Origin: Humisphaera borealis
GTDB lineage: Bacteria > Planctomycetota > Phycisphaerae > Tepidisphaerales > Tepidisphaeraceae
Direction: 5' to 3'
Assembly: GCF_015169395.1 (NCBI RefSeq)
Contig: NZ_CP063458.1
Span: 5,394,001-5,458,000 of the forward strand
Length of the DNA stretch: 64,000 bases
In this document: positions 25,772 through 35,059 of the stretch, piece after piece
Numbering within the stretch: position 1 is the stretch's first letter
Layout: each line of letters opens with the position of its first letter
Notes under the pieces: generated by a model
The model's input: only the letters and a program-made list of their open reading frames with translations
Databases searched by the model: none
What the model was told of the DNA's origin: nothing
Position numbers and translations under genes: made by a program

Positions 25772-26076
25772 GGAGCGGACTCCTAAGGATCCCTGAAGCC
25801 GGGAAACACCAACACGGCGCGCGGCCCGTTTCAGTTGGCAGCAAGACAGGAATCCCCTAGAGGCCCTCCCTTTTGCACCCGCGGGAGTATCGCCATCCCC
25901 CGGCGGGTCGGCAAGTCTATTTCCTACCCGCCGCAAGACTCGGTACTCGCGTTTCGCAGCATATTCATGCGATTCAGGGCTTCCGCATGACCAAGCCAGG
26001 TAGTCTTTGCCATCAAAGGCAGAACGGTCGACAGATACGTGTATGGCCACGACTCTGGCGACGCCATCGGCATGGC
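25772..26076. other. Intergenic stretch, no gene seen
   Basis: About 300 bases between divergent genes. It must carry both promoters. Frames here lack start signals and family similarity. Confidence 0.45.
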
Positions 26077-26724
26077 ATGATTATGATGCCGGCCATGCTC
26101 GGCTCAGACCTGGACCCGATTGATCCCGCAAAGGACACCCCTCGCGCGCGAGCGGAGCGAAACGCCCGGCTGAACGCCGCGGGGTGGGGCATCTTCTTTA
26201 TCCCGGTGTTCGGCTTCATCCTGCTGTTCGTGATCTACCCGGGGTTCGTCGCGGTGGTCGCCGGCACGATCTTGATTATGTCCGAGGTGGTGGACGCGTG
26301 GAGACCTTCGATGGTCAACGACAACACCGACTTTGCGATCATCCTTTCCCCGGCGGTCATCCTTGGCTTTATCGCGATTCGCCTCGAACAGCGCCTCGGT
26401 GCCCGTTCCGGCGTCTATCGTTTTCTACGGCACCTGGTGCGGGTGGTCATGCTGGGGGCGGTGGTGAACTGGGGTGCGCGGACGGAAATGGGGCTGCCGG
26501 AAGCGTTCGACCCGCTCACGCTTGTCGCCGACGTGCTATCCCGGCCCAAGCTCGCGCTGATCACGATCATTCCGATGCTGCTATACCACCTGATCCTGAT
26601 CAAATGGCAGCAGGTGCGCGAGTTCTGGCATGGCGTTTTGAGGTTCTTCTATCTTCGGTCGACGTCACTGGGCGAATCATACGGAAGCCGAAACATGTTC
26701 GGTTTTGAGAAGGTCGCGGAATAG
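26077..26724 (+). CDS. Integral membrane protein, unknown function
   Basis: About 215 residues; ATG codons at 26077, 26083, 26086 and 26095 are all in frame and none has a clear ribosome site. After an Asp/Arg-rich cytoplasmic start (LDPIDPAKDTPRARAERNAR) there are about five membrane helices: GIFFIPVFGFILLFVIYPGF, VAVVAGTILIMSEVVDAW, FAIILSPAVILGFIAIRL, LVRVVMLGAVVNWGA, and ALITIIPMLLYHLILIKW. The C-terminus is basic and aromatic. No transporter signature was recognised. It is followed 70 bases later by the lipoprotein gene on the same strand. Confidence 0.7.
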   Translation: MIMMPAMLGSDLDPIDPAKDTPRARAERNARLNAAGWGIFFIPVFGFILLFVIYPGFVAVVAGTILIMSEVVDAWRPSMVNDNTDFAIILSPAVILGFIAIRLEQRLGARSGVYRFLRHLVRVVMLGAVVNWGARTEMGLPEAFDPLTLVADVLSRPKLALITIIPMLLYHLILIKWQQVREFWHGVLRFFYLRSTSLGESYGSRNMFGFEKVAE

Positions 26725-26793
26725 GGTGCGGCAAGCTCAGCAATTGTCGGGGGATGATGATTCCTCTAGGGTAGCGGCAACCCAAGGATAAAC

Positions 26794-27696
26794 ATGCACC
26801 CCCGATCTCTCGGATTGGCCGTATTCTTCGCAGTCATCTCCGGCTGCGATGACGGTAAGTCCGTCGCCGCAGCTCCCGATGCCAAGCCGCCCGTCGCCGC
26901 GGCACCCGCGGCAGTGGCGACGGCGACGGTGGCCGTCCCTGGAACCGCCTCCGGGCGAATCACGCGGCCCGACGGCAAGCCGATCGGGATCGATGGCGTG
27001 AAATACAAGATGGTCGTCAATGGCAACGCCGGCTCGGGGAACGCCATCGCGTACAACCCCAAGCCCAATCCCGACGGCACCTGGAGCACCAAGCTCGCCG
27101 AAGGCATCTATCACGAGCCGCGCGGAACCATGTCGGTCAAGTTCGACGGGGGCCTGTACACCTACGACCTCTATCCGACCGCCGAGCCCGGCGATACCGA
27201 ATCGGCAAAGGGACTTGCGGCTGACTTTCAATGGCGGATCAGCGGCCCGATCAAGCAGTACGAAGACAAGGCCGATCCCAGCAATGCCACCCACTGGTAC
27301 GGCGCTTCGTGCAGGCTCAACTGGAATCCGATCTACGGCATTGGCGAAGGCAAGCAGGGGGTTCACACGGTCGTCGACAAGACGAAGTTCGTTTTCACAG
27401 CCAAGCCGCAGGGAAAGCTGATCGACGGCAGTGACGGCAAGCCGTTGACCTGGACCCTAGAATGGGGCGCGTCCGACTTCAAGCCGAGCCTGCTACATGA
27501 CCTTCCACCGGCGGTCGGTGGATGGCGCGTGAGTGGTACCGAGATCACGCCCGATGGGAAGCAACGGCCGCTCACTATTCGACTCAGCGGCGTGAGCGAC
27601 AAGTTTCTAGCCGAGGTGGATGTGAAGGTGGAGGCCGATCAGTACGGCGGGCCGATCGTCGGGCCGATTCTGATCTTCACGCGCGCCGCGCCCTAA
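26794..27696 (+). CDS. Lipoprotein, unknown function
   Basis: 300 residues. Signal peptide LGLAVFFAVISGC with lipobox I-S-G-C (Cys at about 18), so it should be lipid-anchored. An Ala/Pro/Val linker (about 20-50) precedes a beta-rich domain beginning ASGRITRPDGKPIGIDGVKY, which resembles the carboxypeptidase-regulatory-like (Ig-like) start, then long segments with conserved Trp and Tyr (FQWRISGPIKQYED, ASCRLNWNPIYGIGEGKQG). No enzyme motif was found. Upstream and on the same strand is an uncharacterised membrane protein. Role probably structural or carbohydrate-related, inferred only from fold and location. Confidence 0.7.
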   Translation: MHPRSLGLAVFFAVISGCDDGKSVAAAPDAKPPVAAAPAAVATATVAVPGTASGRITRPDGKPIGIDGVKYKMVVNGNAGSGNAIAYNPKPNPDGTWSTKLAEGIYHEPRGTMSVKFDGGLYTYDLYPTAEPGDTESAKGLAADFQWRISGPIKQYEDKADPSNATHWYGASCRLNWNPIYGIGEGKQGVHTVVDKTKFVFTAKPQGKLIDGSDGKPLTWTLEWGASDFKPSLLHDLPPAVGGWRVSGTEITPDGKQRPLTIRLSGVSDKFLAEVDVKVEADQYGGPIVGPILIFTRAAP

Positions 27697-27816
27697 TGCA
27701 CCGCAGCCGGGCAAGGGAGGCCCTTTCCGGCAGGAGAGCCCGGGCGTTCTCTGTCTCTCCCATTCGCCGTATGATTTGGCCGAGTACGCGACGTTTTTGT
27801 TCAGGGAGAGATACGA

Positions 27817-29061
27817 ATGAATCGCCGACAGTTCCTTCAGGCGGGTCTGGCTTTGGCCGCGTTTCCGTATGTCGCGCCGCATGTCGCGCATGCGCAATCG
27901 GCCAGCCCGCGAAAGCGCATCCTGCTGCGGTCGAGCTGGCAGACGGTCAACATCGGCGACATCGCTCATACGCCGGGCATGCTTCGGCTGCTCGAGCAGC
28001 ATCTGCCGGACTGCCAGATCACGCTTTGGCCAAGCAGTGTCGAGAACGGCGTCGATGAGATGCTTCGCCGTCGGTTCCCGAAACTGCAAATCCTGGCCAA
28101 AGACGCCGCCGCCAAGGCCGAGGCGTTCAAGACGCATGATTTTCTGCTGCACGGTTCGGGACCGTCGATCGTCGGGCAGGCGAGCATCGTCGAATGGGCA
28201 GAGAAGACCGGCAAGCCGTATGGCATCGGCGGGGTGACGTGGACGCATTCCGACGCCGGACTGAAGGTGATCAACGGCGCGAAATTCGCCTTCTTCCGCG
28301 ACTCGGTCTCGCTCGGCGTCGCAAAGGAGCACAAGTCGACCTGCCCCATCCTGGAATTCGGCCCCGACGCCACCTTCGCCTGCGACCTTGTGAACGATGC
28401 CCCCGCGGCGGCCTGGCTCAAAGAGGTTGGGCTGGAAGACGGCAAGTTCATGTGCTGCATTCCGAAGCTGCGGAACTCGCCATACTGGGAAATCAAGAAA
28501 GGCGTCGCCAAGGACGAGAAGAAGCACGCCCGCAACGAAGCGATGAAGGAGCACGACATTGGCCCGCTGCGCGACGCTGTGACGGCGGTGGTCACGCAGA
28601 CGAACATGAAGGTGCTCCTCTGCCCCGAAGACGCCAGCCAGATGAAGCTCAACAAGGAAATGATCTACGACAAGCTGTCGGACGACGTGAAGAAGAAGGT
28701 CGTCTGGCGCGAGCAGTACTGGCTGACGGACTTTGCCCAGAGCGTCTACACCCGCTCGGCCGGCCTGTTCGGCAACGAACAGCACAGCCCGATCATGTGC
28801 ATCGGCCACGGCGTCCCCGCGATCGTCTGCCGCTACAAGGAACAGACGAGCAAGGGCTTCATGTGGAAGGACATCGGCCTGTCGGAATGGCTGTTCGACC
28901 ACGACCTGGACGAAGCCCACAAGGGCCTGACGCCGGCCGTACTGGCGATCGCCAACGACCAGCCCACCGCCCGGGCCAAGGCCGCCAAGGCGAAAGCAGT
29001 CGCGGATGATCGTATGAAGCGGATGATGGACGTGCTGAAGGACGAACTGGGGAAACTCTGA
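27817..29061 (+). CDS. Polysaccharide pyruvyl transferase-like protein with Tat signal
   Basis: 414 residues; ATG 27817 has AGGGAGAG nine bases upstream. N-terminal Tat-type signal: MNRRQFLQAGLALAAFPYVA. The enzyme domain starts RILLRSSWQTVNIGDIAHTP, with the NIGD Gly-Asp turn of CsaB/WcaK-type pyruvyl transferases. Later HDFLLHGSGPSIVG, KPYGIGGVTW, AFFRDSVSLGVA, and SPIMCIGHGVPAIVCRYKEQ fit the second Rossmann-like half. Family knowledge: these enzymes add pyruvate ketals to polysaccharides from PEP in the cytoplasm, so an exported version is unusual. It may have a different substrate or serve as a periplasmic glycan modifier. It ends next to the hairpin at 29071. Confidence 0.8.
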   Translation: MNRRQFLQAGLALAAFPYVAPHVAHAQSASPRKRILLRSSWQTVNIGDIAHTPGMLRLLEQHLPDCQITLWPSSVENGVDEMLRRRFPKLQILAKDAAAKAEAFKTHDFLLHGSGPSIVGQASIVEWAEKTGKPYGIGGVTWTHSDAGLKVINGAKFAFFRDSVSLGVAKEHKSTCPILEFGPDATFACDLVNDAPAAAWLKEVGLEDGKFMCCIPKLRNSPYWEIKKGVAKDEKKHARNEAMKEHDIGPLRDAVTAVVTQTNMKVLLCPEDASQMKLNKEMIYDKLSDDVKKKVVWREQYWLTDFAQSVYTRSAGLFGNEQHSPIMCIGHGVPAIVCRYKEQTSKGFMWKDIGLSEWLFDHDLDEAHKGLTPAVLAIANDQPTARAKAAKAKAVADDRMKRMMDVLKDELGKL

Positions 29062-29070
29062 AGCAAGAAA

Positions 29071-29149
29071 GGTTAGCCGCGACGCGTAGCGGAGCGCGGA
29101 CGCGAAGCGTAACGCATCGCCCGCGCTCCGCTCCGCGTCGCGGCTAACC
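29071..29149. repeat. 29-base-arm palindrome between convergent genes
   Basis: GGTTAGCCGCGACGCGTAGC starts the left arm (29071-29099) and the right arm (29121-29149) is its complement with one mismatch. It lies between two convergent genes, so it can also act as a transcription barrier. Confidence 0.9.
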
Positions 29150-29163
29150 GTTTGCGGAGTTCT

Positions 29164-31626
29164 CTAGAACTGACCGAACGATCCGCCGTTCACGACGGTG
29201 CCGGAGATTGCGACGGGTGCCCAGCCGGTTTCGCCCTCGGTGGTTTCCCAGCCGTTGACGGGGTAGACCCGCACAATATAGGTGCCCGACTCCAGGCCGG
29301 TGAACGTGTACTGGCCCGCGGCGTCGGTATAGACGTACGGATCGCCGCTCACGTAGTGGCCGTTGTTGCCCAGGTCGAGATAGACGATCCAGTTCAGCAG
29401 TCCTGCCTCGGACGGACCGCGGGTGAAGCTTGCGTCCGCGTCATCGTAAACGAAGCCCGTCAGAGTGCCCGATGCAAAGACTTCGCCGAAGGGACTGAAC
29501 TCGGTGTTCTCGCCAGCGGTGACCGTGCCGACCCAGCCGAAGTTTACGCCGGCGGGCTGCGTCTGCGTCCAACCGGACTCCTGAACGACGCGGACGGTAT
29601 AGGTGCCAGGCTGAAGGTCCCCGAAGATGTATTCACCGTTAACGTCGGTCAGCGTGGAGGCCTCGCCGGTGTCGAGCGTTCCGTCATTGTCGGCATCAAG
29701 GTAGACGGTCCAGCCTGTGGAGCCGACTTCACTGCTGTCGAGTGTTCCGTTGGCGTTCTCGTCTTCGTAGACAATACCACTGAGACTGCCAAGGTTTTCG
29801 GCGACGTTGGTCGCCGGGCTGAGCTGGGTGAGATTGGTAAGGTTGTTGCTGAGCTTGAGTTTGTAGTTGCCGGTATCAGCCGTTCCGCCGGCGAAGACGC
29901 CGATCTCGTAGGTTGTCCCTGCCACAGCGGAGAATCGAACGAACGCGGTATTGGCGCTCAAGGCATTCTCGTCCGTGCTGATGACATTGAGCTCGCCACT
30001 TTCATAAACTTCTGCGACCAGGAGTTGCGGCACAAAGGCCGTCGTGTCGACCAGCACACTCGCTTCGCCGGTGGTGGTGGCGGTAAAGGTAAAGACGTCG
30101 AAATTGTCGCCGCCGTCGGTCTGGAAGGAATCCACACCAAGCCGCTCGGCAATACCGTCGGTGATGGTGGGGGTCGGCGTGGGTTCGGGCTCGGGTGTCG
30201 GGTCGATCGTTGTCTGCACGATCGGGACAGTGCCGAACGACAGGCAGCCCATGGATTGCAGTGCGAGGTCACCGTTGACCGTAATGTGGCCGCCACTGCC
30301 GTCATTCGGATTGCCGCGGGTATTGGTCGCCCAGGGATTGCGCAGGGACAACGTGTTGTTGGCAACGTCGGCCGAGATGATGGAATACATGTGGCCGGTA
30401 AACAGGCCGGAGGGAAGTGGTTGTTCCGAGGTCCAGTTTCGCGGGTTGCTCGTGCCGAATTCCAGTGTTTGCCCCTGTTGCAGCCGTGCGGCGATGTCGG
30501 CGACCAGTTGCGGTGCAGTGCGGTACTGCGACGGACCGATATCACCGGCATCGGTGCTGCCGAAGCCTTTAAGGGGCTCAGAGCTGTAGCCCAGATCGAT
30601 CCCGTCGTAGCTACCGGGATTGTTGCTGCTGGGGCGATAGAAGCAGAACGCCTTCTCCAGCAATGCGACCCAGATCGCGCCGCTGGCCGGCTGGCGGGCG
30701 AAGATCAGGTTGCCGGAGGCGTTGACCGGAAGTTTCGCGTCGATCTGCTGTGTGTATTCCTGCCCATTCAGCATGAACCTGACGACATAGTTGCTGTTGG
30801 CCTGCGGGATGATCGACTGCGCGATGAGGCCGGGGTTGGTCCGGGCGATGTTGGAGATGACCGCCATGAAGTAGCAGTCGCCGATACCGCCTTGGATGAC
30901 GTCGTCGCCCTGCGGCCCGGTGGGGGACCAGAGCGGGCTGCCGGAGAAATCGCTGTATTGAAAGAACCCCGACTCGGCGGCCAGCTGAGGGCTGATCGCA
31001 GGCTCTGCAATGGCACCGGTCGCCCCGAACGCGGCCGAGAACTTCGACTGGTACACCGGCTGCTGCGGCGCGACGACCGTTTCGTCCGGCTTGATGCCGG
31101 CGACCGCCAGCGTGAATCCGTCGGTCGGCTTGATGTTGTACTTTTTGACCTTCGCCGCACCGTAGCCGTCTTGCTGTGAGCGATACCCGTGCGAGACATC
31201 GACATAGTAAACGCCGGCGTCGAGGCGCTGCTCGACCTTGAGTGTTGCCGCCTTCCCGCTGGTCCAGCCTTCGCTGATCGGCGTGCCGTCGGCAAACAGG
31301 ACCTTCAGTTCATCCTGCTGCTTCAGCTTTGAAAGGGTCAGCTTGAGGTTGATCGGTTCCGTAACCGTCACCTTGTACAGTTCATCGGTGGCATCAACGC
31401 CCACCGTTCCCTTGGCCGTCGCCTTGGACTTAACGTGAAACGATCCCAGATCGGTCGCGGCGTCGGTAAAACTTCCGCCAACGATTGCCCCGAAGTCGAT
31501 GATGTCGGCGCTCAGCAGGCACCTCGACTCCATGCTCTCGATGCACGGAGTGATACCGCCTCCGAAACTGCTGGGATCTGAACCCTGAACCTGAAAACCC
31601 AATGAAGACCAGAGGCCTGTAAACAT
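29164..31626 (-). CDS. Calpain-type cysteine protease with SdrD-like B repeats, surface
   Basis: 820 residues from ATG 31626. The leader carries ESMESRCLLSAD (about 30-41), a LEPR-XLL-like motif. Residues about 60-180 are a pre-peptidase-type beta domain. Calpain (C2) core: GGIGDCYFMAVISNIA with Cys251, GHMYSIISAD with His412, LRNPWA with Asn430, so the full triad is present. After a Pro/Thr linker, a second pre-peptidase-like domain (about 480-600) precedes two SdrD_B domains: SGIVYEDENANGTLDSSEVG and GFVYDDADASFTRGPSEAGL. SdrD_B domains bind calcium and stack into rods. Suggested role: secreted or surface-attached protease, fold and triad seen, target unknown. Confidence 0.9.
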   Translation of the reverse strand: MFTGLWSSLGFQVQGSDPSSFGGGITPCIESMESRCLLSADIIDFGAIVGGSFTDAATDLGSFHVKSKATAKGTVGVDATDELYKVTVTEPINLKLTLSKLKQQDELKVLFADGTPISEGWTSGKAATLKVEQRLDAGVYYVDVSHGYRSQQDGYGAAKVKKYNIKPTDGFTLAVAGIKPDETVVAPQQPVYQSKFSAAFGATGAIAEPAISPQLAAESGFFQYSDFSGSPLWSPTGPQGDDVIQGGIGDCYFMAVISNIARTNPGLIAQSIIPQANSNYVVRFMLNGQEYTQQIDAKLPVNASGNLIFARQPASGAIWVALLEKAFCFYRPSSNNPGSYDGIDLGYSSEPLKGFGSTDAGDIGPSQYRTAPQLVADIAARLQQGQTLEFGTSNPRNWTSEQPLPSGLFTGHMYSIISADVANNTLSLRNPWATNTRGNPNDGSGGHITVNGDLALQSMGCLSFGTVPIVQTTIDPTPEPEPTPTPTITDGIAERLGVDSFQTDGGDNFDVFTFTATTTGEASVLVDTTAFVPQLLVAEVYESGELNVISTDENALSANTAFVRFSAVAGTTYEIGVFAGGTADTGNYKLKLSNNLTNLTQLSPATNVAENLGSLSGIVYEDENANGTLDSSEVGSTGWTVYLDADNDGTLDTGEASTLTDVNGEYIFGDLQPGTYTVRVVQESGWTQTQPAGVNFGWVGTVTAGENTEFSPFGEVFASGTLTGFVYDDADASFTRGPSEAGLLNWIVYLDLGNNGHYVSGDPYVYTDAAGQYTFTGLESGTYIVRVYPVNGWETTEGETGWAPVAISGTVVNGGSFGQF

Positions 31627-31959
31627 AGCCCGATTCCCGCGAAAAAGATGACAACTCGAATACGGCGTGAAAAAACGTACAACCCCACCGCGATACCAAG
31701 CTTCCCGCAAACGGCCTACAACCTGCTTCGTACCCGGCAGCCCGATACACCTGTGTAGACAGGACTCGGCAATCTGTTGAACGTTTGTGGGCGCGTAGCG
31801 GAATTGGGGCGTGTAGCCGCCATGTTGGTCGGCGACGAGCGCGGGGAGGCGGGGCGTCTGCAGGTGCCAGTACCACCGCCACCGGTATGACGGAGGGCTG
31901 GTACCGACCGTAGGCCTGACTCGCCGACGATCCGGTCGCCGGCGAGTCCACTTTCCGAC
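31627..31959. other. Intergenic stretch, no gene seen
   Basis: About 330 bases upstream of the calpain gene and after the isomerase stop. No convincing promoter pair, repeat or RNA was identified. Confidence 0.45.
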
Positions 31960-32814
31960 CTAAGCCGTCATTTTCCGCAGATTATCCAGGCACTTCTTCA
32001 CCGTCGTGATCGGCGTCTTGCTGGTTTCGTGTTCGATGATGTACCACTCGGTCCCGCCCACCGTCTGGTAGGCTTCGAGCAGCGGTTTCCAGTCGATTTT
32101 GCCTTCGCCGATCGCGGCTTCGGGGCCGCCGCCGAACTCTTTGATGTGGGTGGACTTGGTCTGCCCGGGGTACTTTTTGATCATCGCCAGCGGGTCGCCG
32201 CCGCCGCCGAGGGTATTGCCGGTGTCGATCTGATGGATGACATCCTTGCCGGCGTTGTCGTAGAAGATTTCCCACGAGGTCTTGTCGCCGAACTTCTTGA
32301 AGTCACCGCCGTGGGCGTGGTAGCCGACGAACATGCCGTGCTCTTTCAGCTTCGCGGCGATCTCGGTGAACCGCTTTCCGAGATTGGCCCAGCCTTCGGC
32401 ATCCTTGGCCGACAAGCTGGGGCAGATCAGGAACGAGTTGCCCAGTTCCTTGTGCAGATCCACCGTTGATTTCAGCGCGTCGCCCTGGAGGGTGATCAGT
32501 GGCGTGTGCGTCCCGCAGCATTTCAGTCCGCTGTCGTCGAGCAGTTTCCGAAGTTCCTTCGGCTTCTTGTCCCACGCGTAATAGCCGGCAAACTCGATCC
32601 CTTCGTAGCCCATCTTGCCCACCTGCTGAATCACGCCATTGAAGTCGGTCTTGAGTTCATTCCGCAGCGAGTAGAGCTCCAGTGCGATGGGGATCTTTTT
32701 CTTCGGTGCGTCGGCGGCGCTCGCCAGGGACGGCAGCACACCGGCCAAGGCAAGTCCGGTGGCGGCAAAGGCGGAGCGACGCAGGATGTCACGGCGGGAG
32801 AGCGTGGCGTTCAT
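31960..32814 (-). CDS. Sugar phosphate isomerase/epimerase (TIM barrel, AP endonuclease 2 fold), Tat-exported
   Basis: 284 residues from ATG 32814, with AGGAA upstream. Tat signal: NATLSRRDILRRSAFAATGL ending before AADAPKKK. The TIM barrel then begins IPIALELYSLRNELKTDF, with MGYEGIEFAGYYAW, GLKCCGTHTPLITL, MFVGYHAHGGDF (metal/His region), VIHQIDTGNTLGGGGDP, STHIKEFGGG and EWYIIEHE. These are the strands of the xylose isomerase-like family; the Glu, Asp and His positions used for metal binding are present. Planctomycetes export many of these; the substrate sugar is unknown. It stands alone on the minus strand. Confidence 0.88.
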   Translation of the reverse strand: MNATLSRRDILRRSAFAATGLALAGVLPSLASAADAPKKKIPIALELYSLRNELKTDFNGVIQQVGKMGYEGIEFAGYYAWDKKPKELRKLLDDSGLKCCGTHTPLITLQGDALKSTVDLHKELGNSFLICPSLSAKDAEGWANLGKRFTEIAAKLKEHGMFVGYHAHGGDFKKFGDKTSWEIFYDNAGKDVIHQIDTGNTLGGGGDPLAMIKKYPGQTKSTHIKEFGGGPEAAIGEGKIDWKPLLEAYQTVGGTEWYIIEHETSKTPITTVKKCLDNLRKMTA

Positions 32815-32989
32815 TTGAGGTTCCTGAATTAGTCGGGTCACAATGTGTGGGTGGCTGTCTGGCGATATCGCGGTAACCCCGCGATGTTGACCACCGGTAA
32901 CAATGTCCGGTTAACATGCGGCGGCAGACGCTGTCGGCGGTCCACCTCTGGCCCGCCACGGAGAAAACCTACACGCCCGGTCGATTCCT

Positions 32990-33604
32990 ATGGCTGACAC
33001 CACGCTTTTCGAAGGCAAGTTCATCTCTGTTGTTAAGACCGGCAACTGGGAGTTCGTTCGGCGGCGCAACCTGTCGGGGATTGTCGGCATCGTCGCCGTG
33101 ACGGCCGACGACAAGCTGATCCTGATCGAGCAGTTCCGCCCGCCGGTGGGAAAGTTTGTCATCGAGCTGCCGGCCGGGCTGGCGGGAGACATCGCCGGGA
33201 GCGAGTCGGAAGACCTGTCCGTCGCCGCCCGGCGGGAACTGCTGGAAGAGACGGGGTACGAGGCCAAAACCATGAAGCTGCTGGGCGCGGGTGCCGCCTC
33301 GGCGGGGTTGAGCGACGAAATCATCACCATGTTCCTCGCCAAGGGCCTGAAGAAGACCGGCACCGGCGAAGGGGACGGGCATGAACAGATCACCACCCAT
33401 GAGATACCGCTCGTCAGAGTCGAAGCCTGGCTGAAGAAACAGGTGAAGGCCGGCAAGCTGATCGACCTGAAGGTGTACGGCGGATTGCACTTTGCCAACG
33501 CGGGGCGGAAACCTTCTACCGCACCGGCCGCCAACGCCGGTCCGCGGGCCACGGTAAGCAAGTCCAAGGGGGCATCGCGGAAGAAGACGGTTCGCAAGCG
33601 ATGA
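32990..33604 (+). CDS. NUDIX hydrolase (ADP-ribose pyrophosphatase-like)
   Basis: 204 residues. N-terminal strand exchange-type sequence (FISVVKTGNWEFVRRRNL) is typical of ADP-ribose pyrophosphatases. The core is VAVTADDKLILIEQFRPPVG and ELPAGLAGDIAG, followed by the NUDIX box (residues 70-90: G-x5-E-x7-R-E-x-x-E-E-x-G), read as GSESEDLSVAARRELLEETG. The C-terminus is unusual: a basic low-complexity tail (NAGPRATVSKSKGASRKK) of about 35 residues that could bind nucleic acid or polyphosphate. The reaction is likely hydrolysis of ADP-ribose or another nucleoside diphosphate. Divergent from the isomerase gene and followed by a hairpin at 33629. Confidence 0.9.
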   Translation: MADTTLFEGKFISVVKTGNWEFVRRRNLSGIVGIVAVTADDKLILIEQFRPPVGKFVIELPAGLAGDIAGSESEDLSVAARRELLEETGYEAKTMKLLGAGAASAGLSDEIITMFLAKGLKKTGTGEGDGHEQITTHEIPLVRVEAWLKKQVKAGKLIDLKVYGGLHFANAGRKPSTAPAANAGPRATVSKSKGASRKKTVRKR

Positions 33605-33628
33605 ATGACTGCGCGAAACCCGGCGCTG

Positions 33629-33678
33629 TTGTGGTGCAGCCGTCCGGCTGCATTGCAGGCGGGACGCCTGCACCACAA
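33629..33678. repeat. Imperfect 23-base-arm palindrome after the NUDIX gene
   Basis: TTGTGGTGCAG at 33629 and CTGCACCACAA at 33668-33678 are perfect outer arms; the inner parts pair with a few mismatches around the loop ATTG. The outer word also opens the palindrome at 49751. Confidence 0.75.
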
Positions 33679-33739
33679 TCGCTGGGTTCCGCACCGTCAT
33701 CCAGCATGACGTCGCGGCACGTCAAACGAGGAGATATCT

Positions 33740-35017
33740 ATGATGACGTCCATTTCCGTTCGCCGACTGATCCTGTCGGGATCGATCGCATTCGGCCTGT
33801 ACCACTCGGCCCAAGCCGCCGACTGGACCATGTTCCGTGGCCCGACGCGGGACGGCGTCGTCCCCGCTGGCGAGAAAGCGCCGGCGGAATGGTCTGCGAG
33901 CAAGAACGTCAAGTGGAAGACCGCGCTGCCCCGTCCGGGCAATGCCAGCCCGGTCGTCGTCGGCGGGAAGGTGTTCCTGACGCTCGCGCTGGACGACAAA
34001 GGCACGCAGCGGAGCCTTTCCTGCTTTGATCGCACGGACGGCAAGCAGTTGTGGATCAAAACCGTCATCTACGATACGCCCGAGAAAACCCACGGCACCA
34101 ATCCGTACTGCGCCGCATCGCCGGCGGCGGACAAAGACGTGGTGATCGCCTGGCACGCGTCGGCAGGGCTCGTCTGTTACGACCACGACGGCAAGGAACT
34201 CTGGAAGCGCGACCTGGGGCCCATCCGCCACATCTGGGGCTGGGCGGGGTCGCCGGTCATCCACGGCGATGTGGTGTTCCTGAACGCCGGCCCCGGCGAT
34301 CGGCAGTTCGTTTGCGCGATCGACAAGAAGACCGGTGCCACACTCTGGCAGACGGAAGAACCCGGCGGCGCCGAAGACAAGAGCCCGGTCACCAACGGCT
34401 GGCTGGGTTCGTGGGGTTCACCGCGGGTGGTGGATGTCGCCGGCAAGGAGCAGGTGTGGGTCTTCCAGTCCGGCGGCGTGAAGAGCTATGACCCCAGGAC
34501 CGGCAAAATACTCTGGACGGTCGAGGGTGCCGGGCCGCTGGCGTACAGCGACGTGTATGTGGCGCCAGCCGCCGCGGACGGCAGCCGGCTGGGCTTGGCG
34601 ATCGCTGGTTATGGCGGGGCGGGGATCGGTTTCAAGGTGACGGCCGACGGCGCGAAGCGCACCTGGCAGAACAAGGACAAGCACCCGCAGCGCATCGGCA
34701 CCGGCGTCATCCTCGGCAACCGGGTGATCGTGCCGAATGAGCCCTACATCGGCTGCTACGACCTGGAAACCGGCAAGGAAGTCTGGCGACAGCAGTTCCA
34801 GGGCGCGCGGTTCTGGGGCAGCATCATCCAGCTCGGCGACAGGCTGTACGTCACCAGCCAGCAGGGCACGACCTACGTCTTCGCAGCGGACCCGACGGCG
34901 TACAAGGAAATCGCACAGAACCCGCTCGGCGAGGCCAGCAATTCAACCCCAGCCGTCAGCGACGGGCAGATGTTTCTGCGCACCGCGAAGCATTTGTGGT
35001 GCGTGGAGCAGAAGTAG
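33740..35017 (+). CDS. Exported PQQ-type beta-propeller repeat protein
   Basis: 425 residues. ATG 33740 leads to a signal peptide (RRLILSGSIAFGLYHSAQAA). Propeller blades repeat the pattern A-W-x-G-K-x-L-W: WTMFRGPTRDGVV, SCFDRTDGKQLWIKTV, CYDHDGKELWKRDLG, FVCAIDKKTGATLWQTE, SYDPRTGKILWTVEGAG and CYDLETGKEVWRQQF, which is the Trp docking motif of PQQ-like quinoproteins. Catalytic residues of true PQQ dehydrogenases are not evident, so a structural or assembly role (BamB-like) is as likely. In planctomycetes such proteins are very common and unassigned. Ends at the bidirectional terminator 35060-35098. Confidence 0.88.
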   Translation: MMTSISVRRLILSGSIAFGLYHSAQAADWTMFRGPTRDGVVPAGEKAPAEWSASKNVKWKTALPRPGNASPVVVGGKVFLTLALDDKGTQRSLSCFDRTDGKQLWIKTVIYDTPEKTHGTNPYCAASPAADKDVVIAWHASAGLVCYDHDGKELWKRDLGPIRHIWGWAGSPVIHGDVVFLNAGPGDRQFVCAIDKKTGATLWQTEEPGGAEDKSPVTNGWLGSWGSPRVVDVAGKEQVWVFQSGGVKSYDPRTGKILWTVEGAGPLAYSDVYVAPAAADGSRLGLAIAGYGGAGIGFKVTADGAKRTWQNKDKHPQRIGTGVILGNRVIVPNEPYIGCYDLETGKEVWRQQFQGARFWGSIIQLGDRLYVTSQQGTTYVFAADPTAYKEIAQNPLGEASNSTPAVSDGQMFLRTAKHLWCVEQK

Positions 35018-35059
35018 GCAGTAAGCAGTACGCCGAGAAGACAAGCGAAGACTAAAGAC

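Noticed and set aside
27607-28920. 437-codon minus-strand open frame opposite the pyruvyl transferase-like gene
   Set aside because: Shadow of the plus-strand gene, no start signal or domain.
29152-31179. 675-codon plus-strand open frame opposite the calpain gene
   Set aside because: Composition is that of an antisense shadow; the minus-strand protein has a full catalytic triad and repeats.
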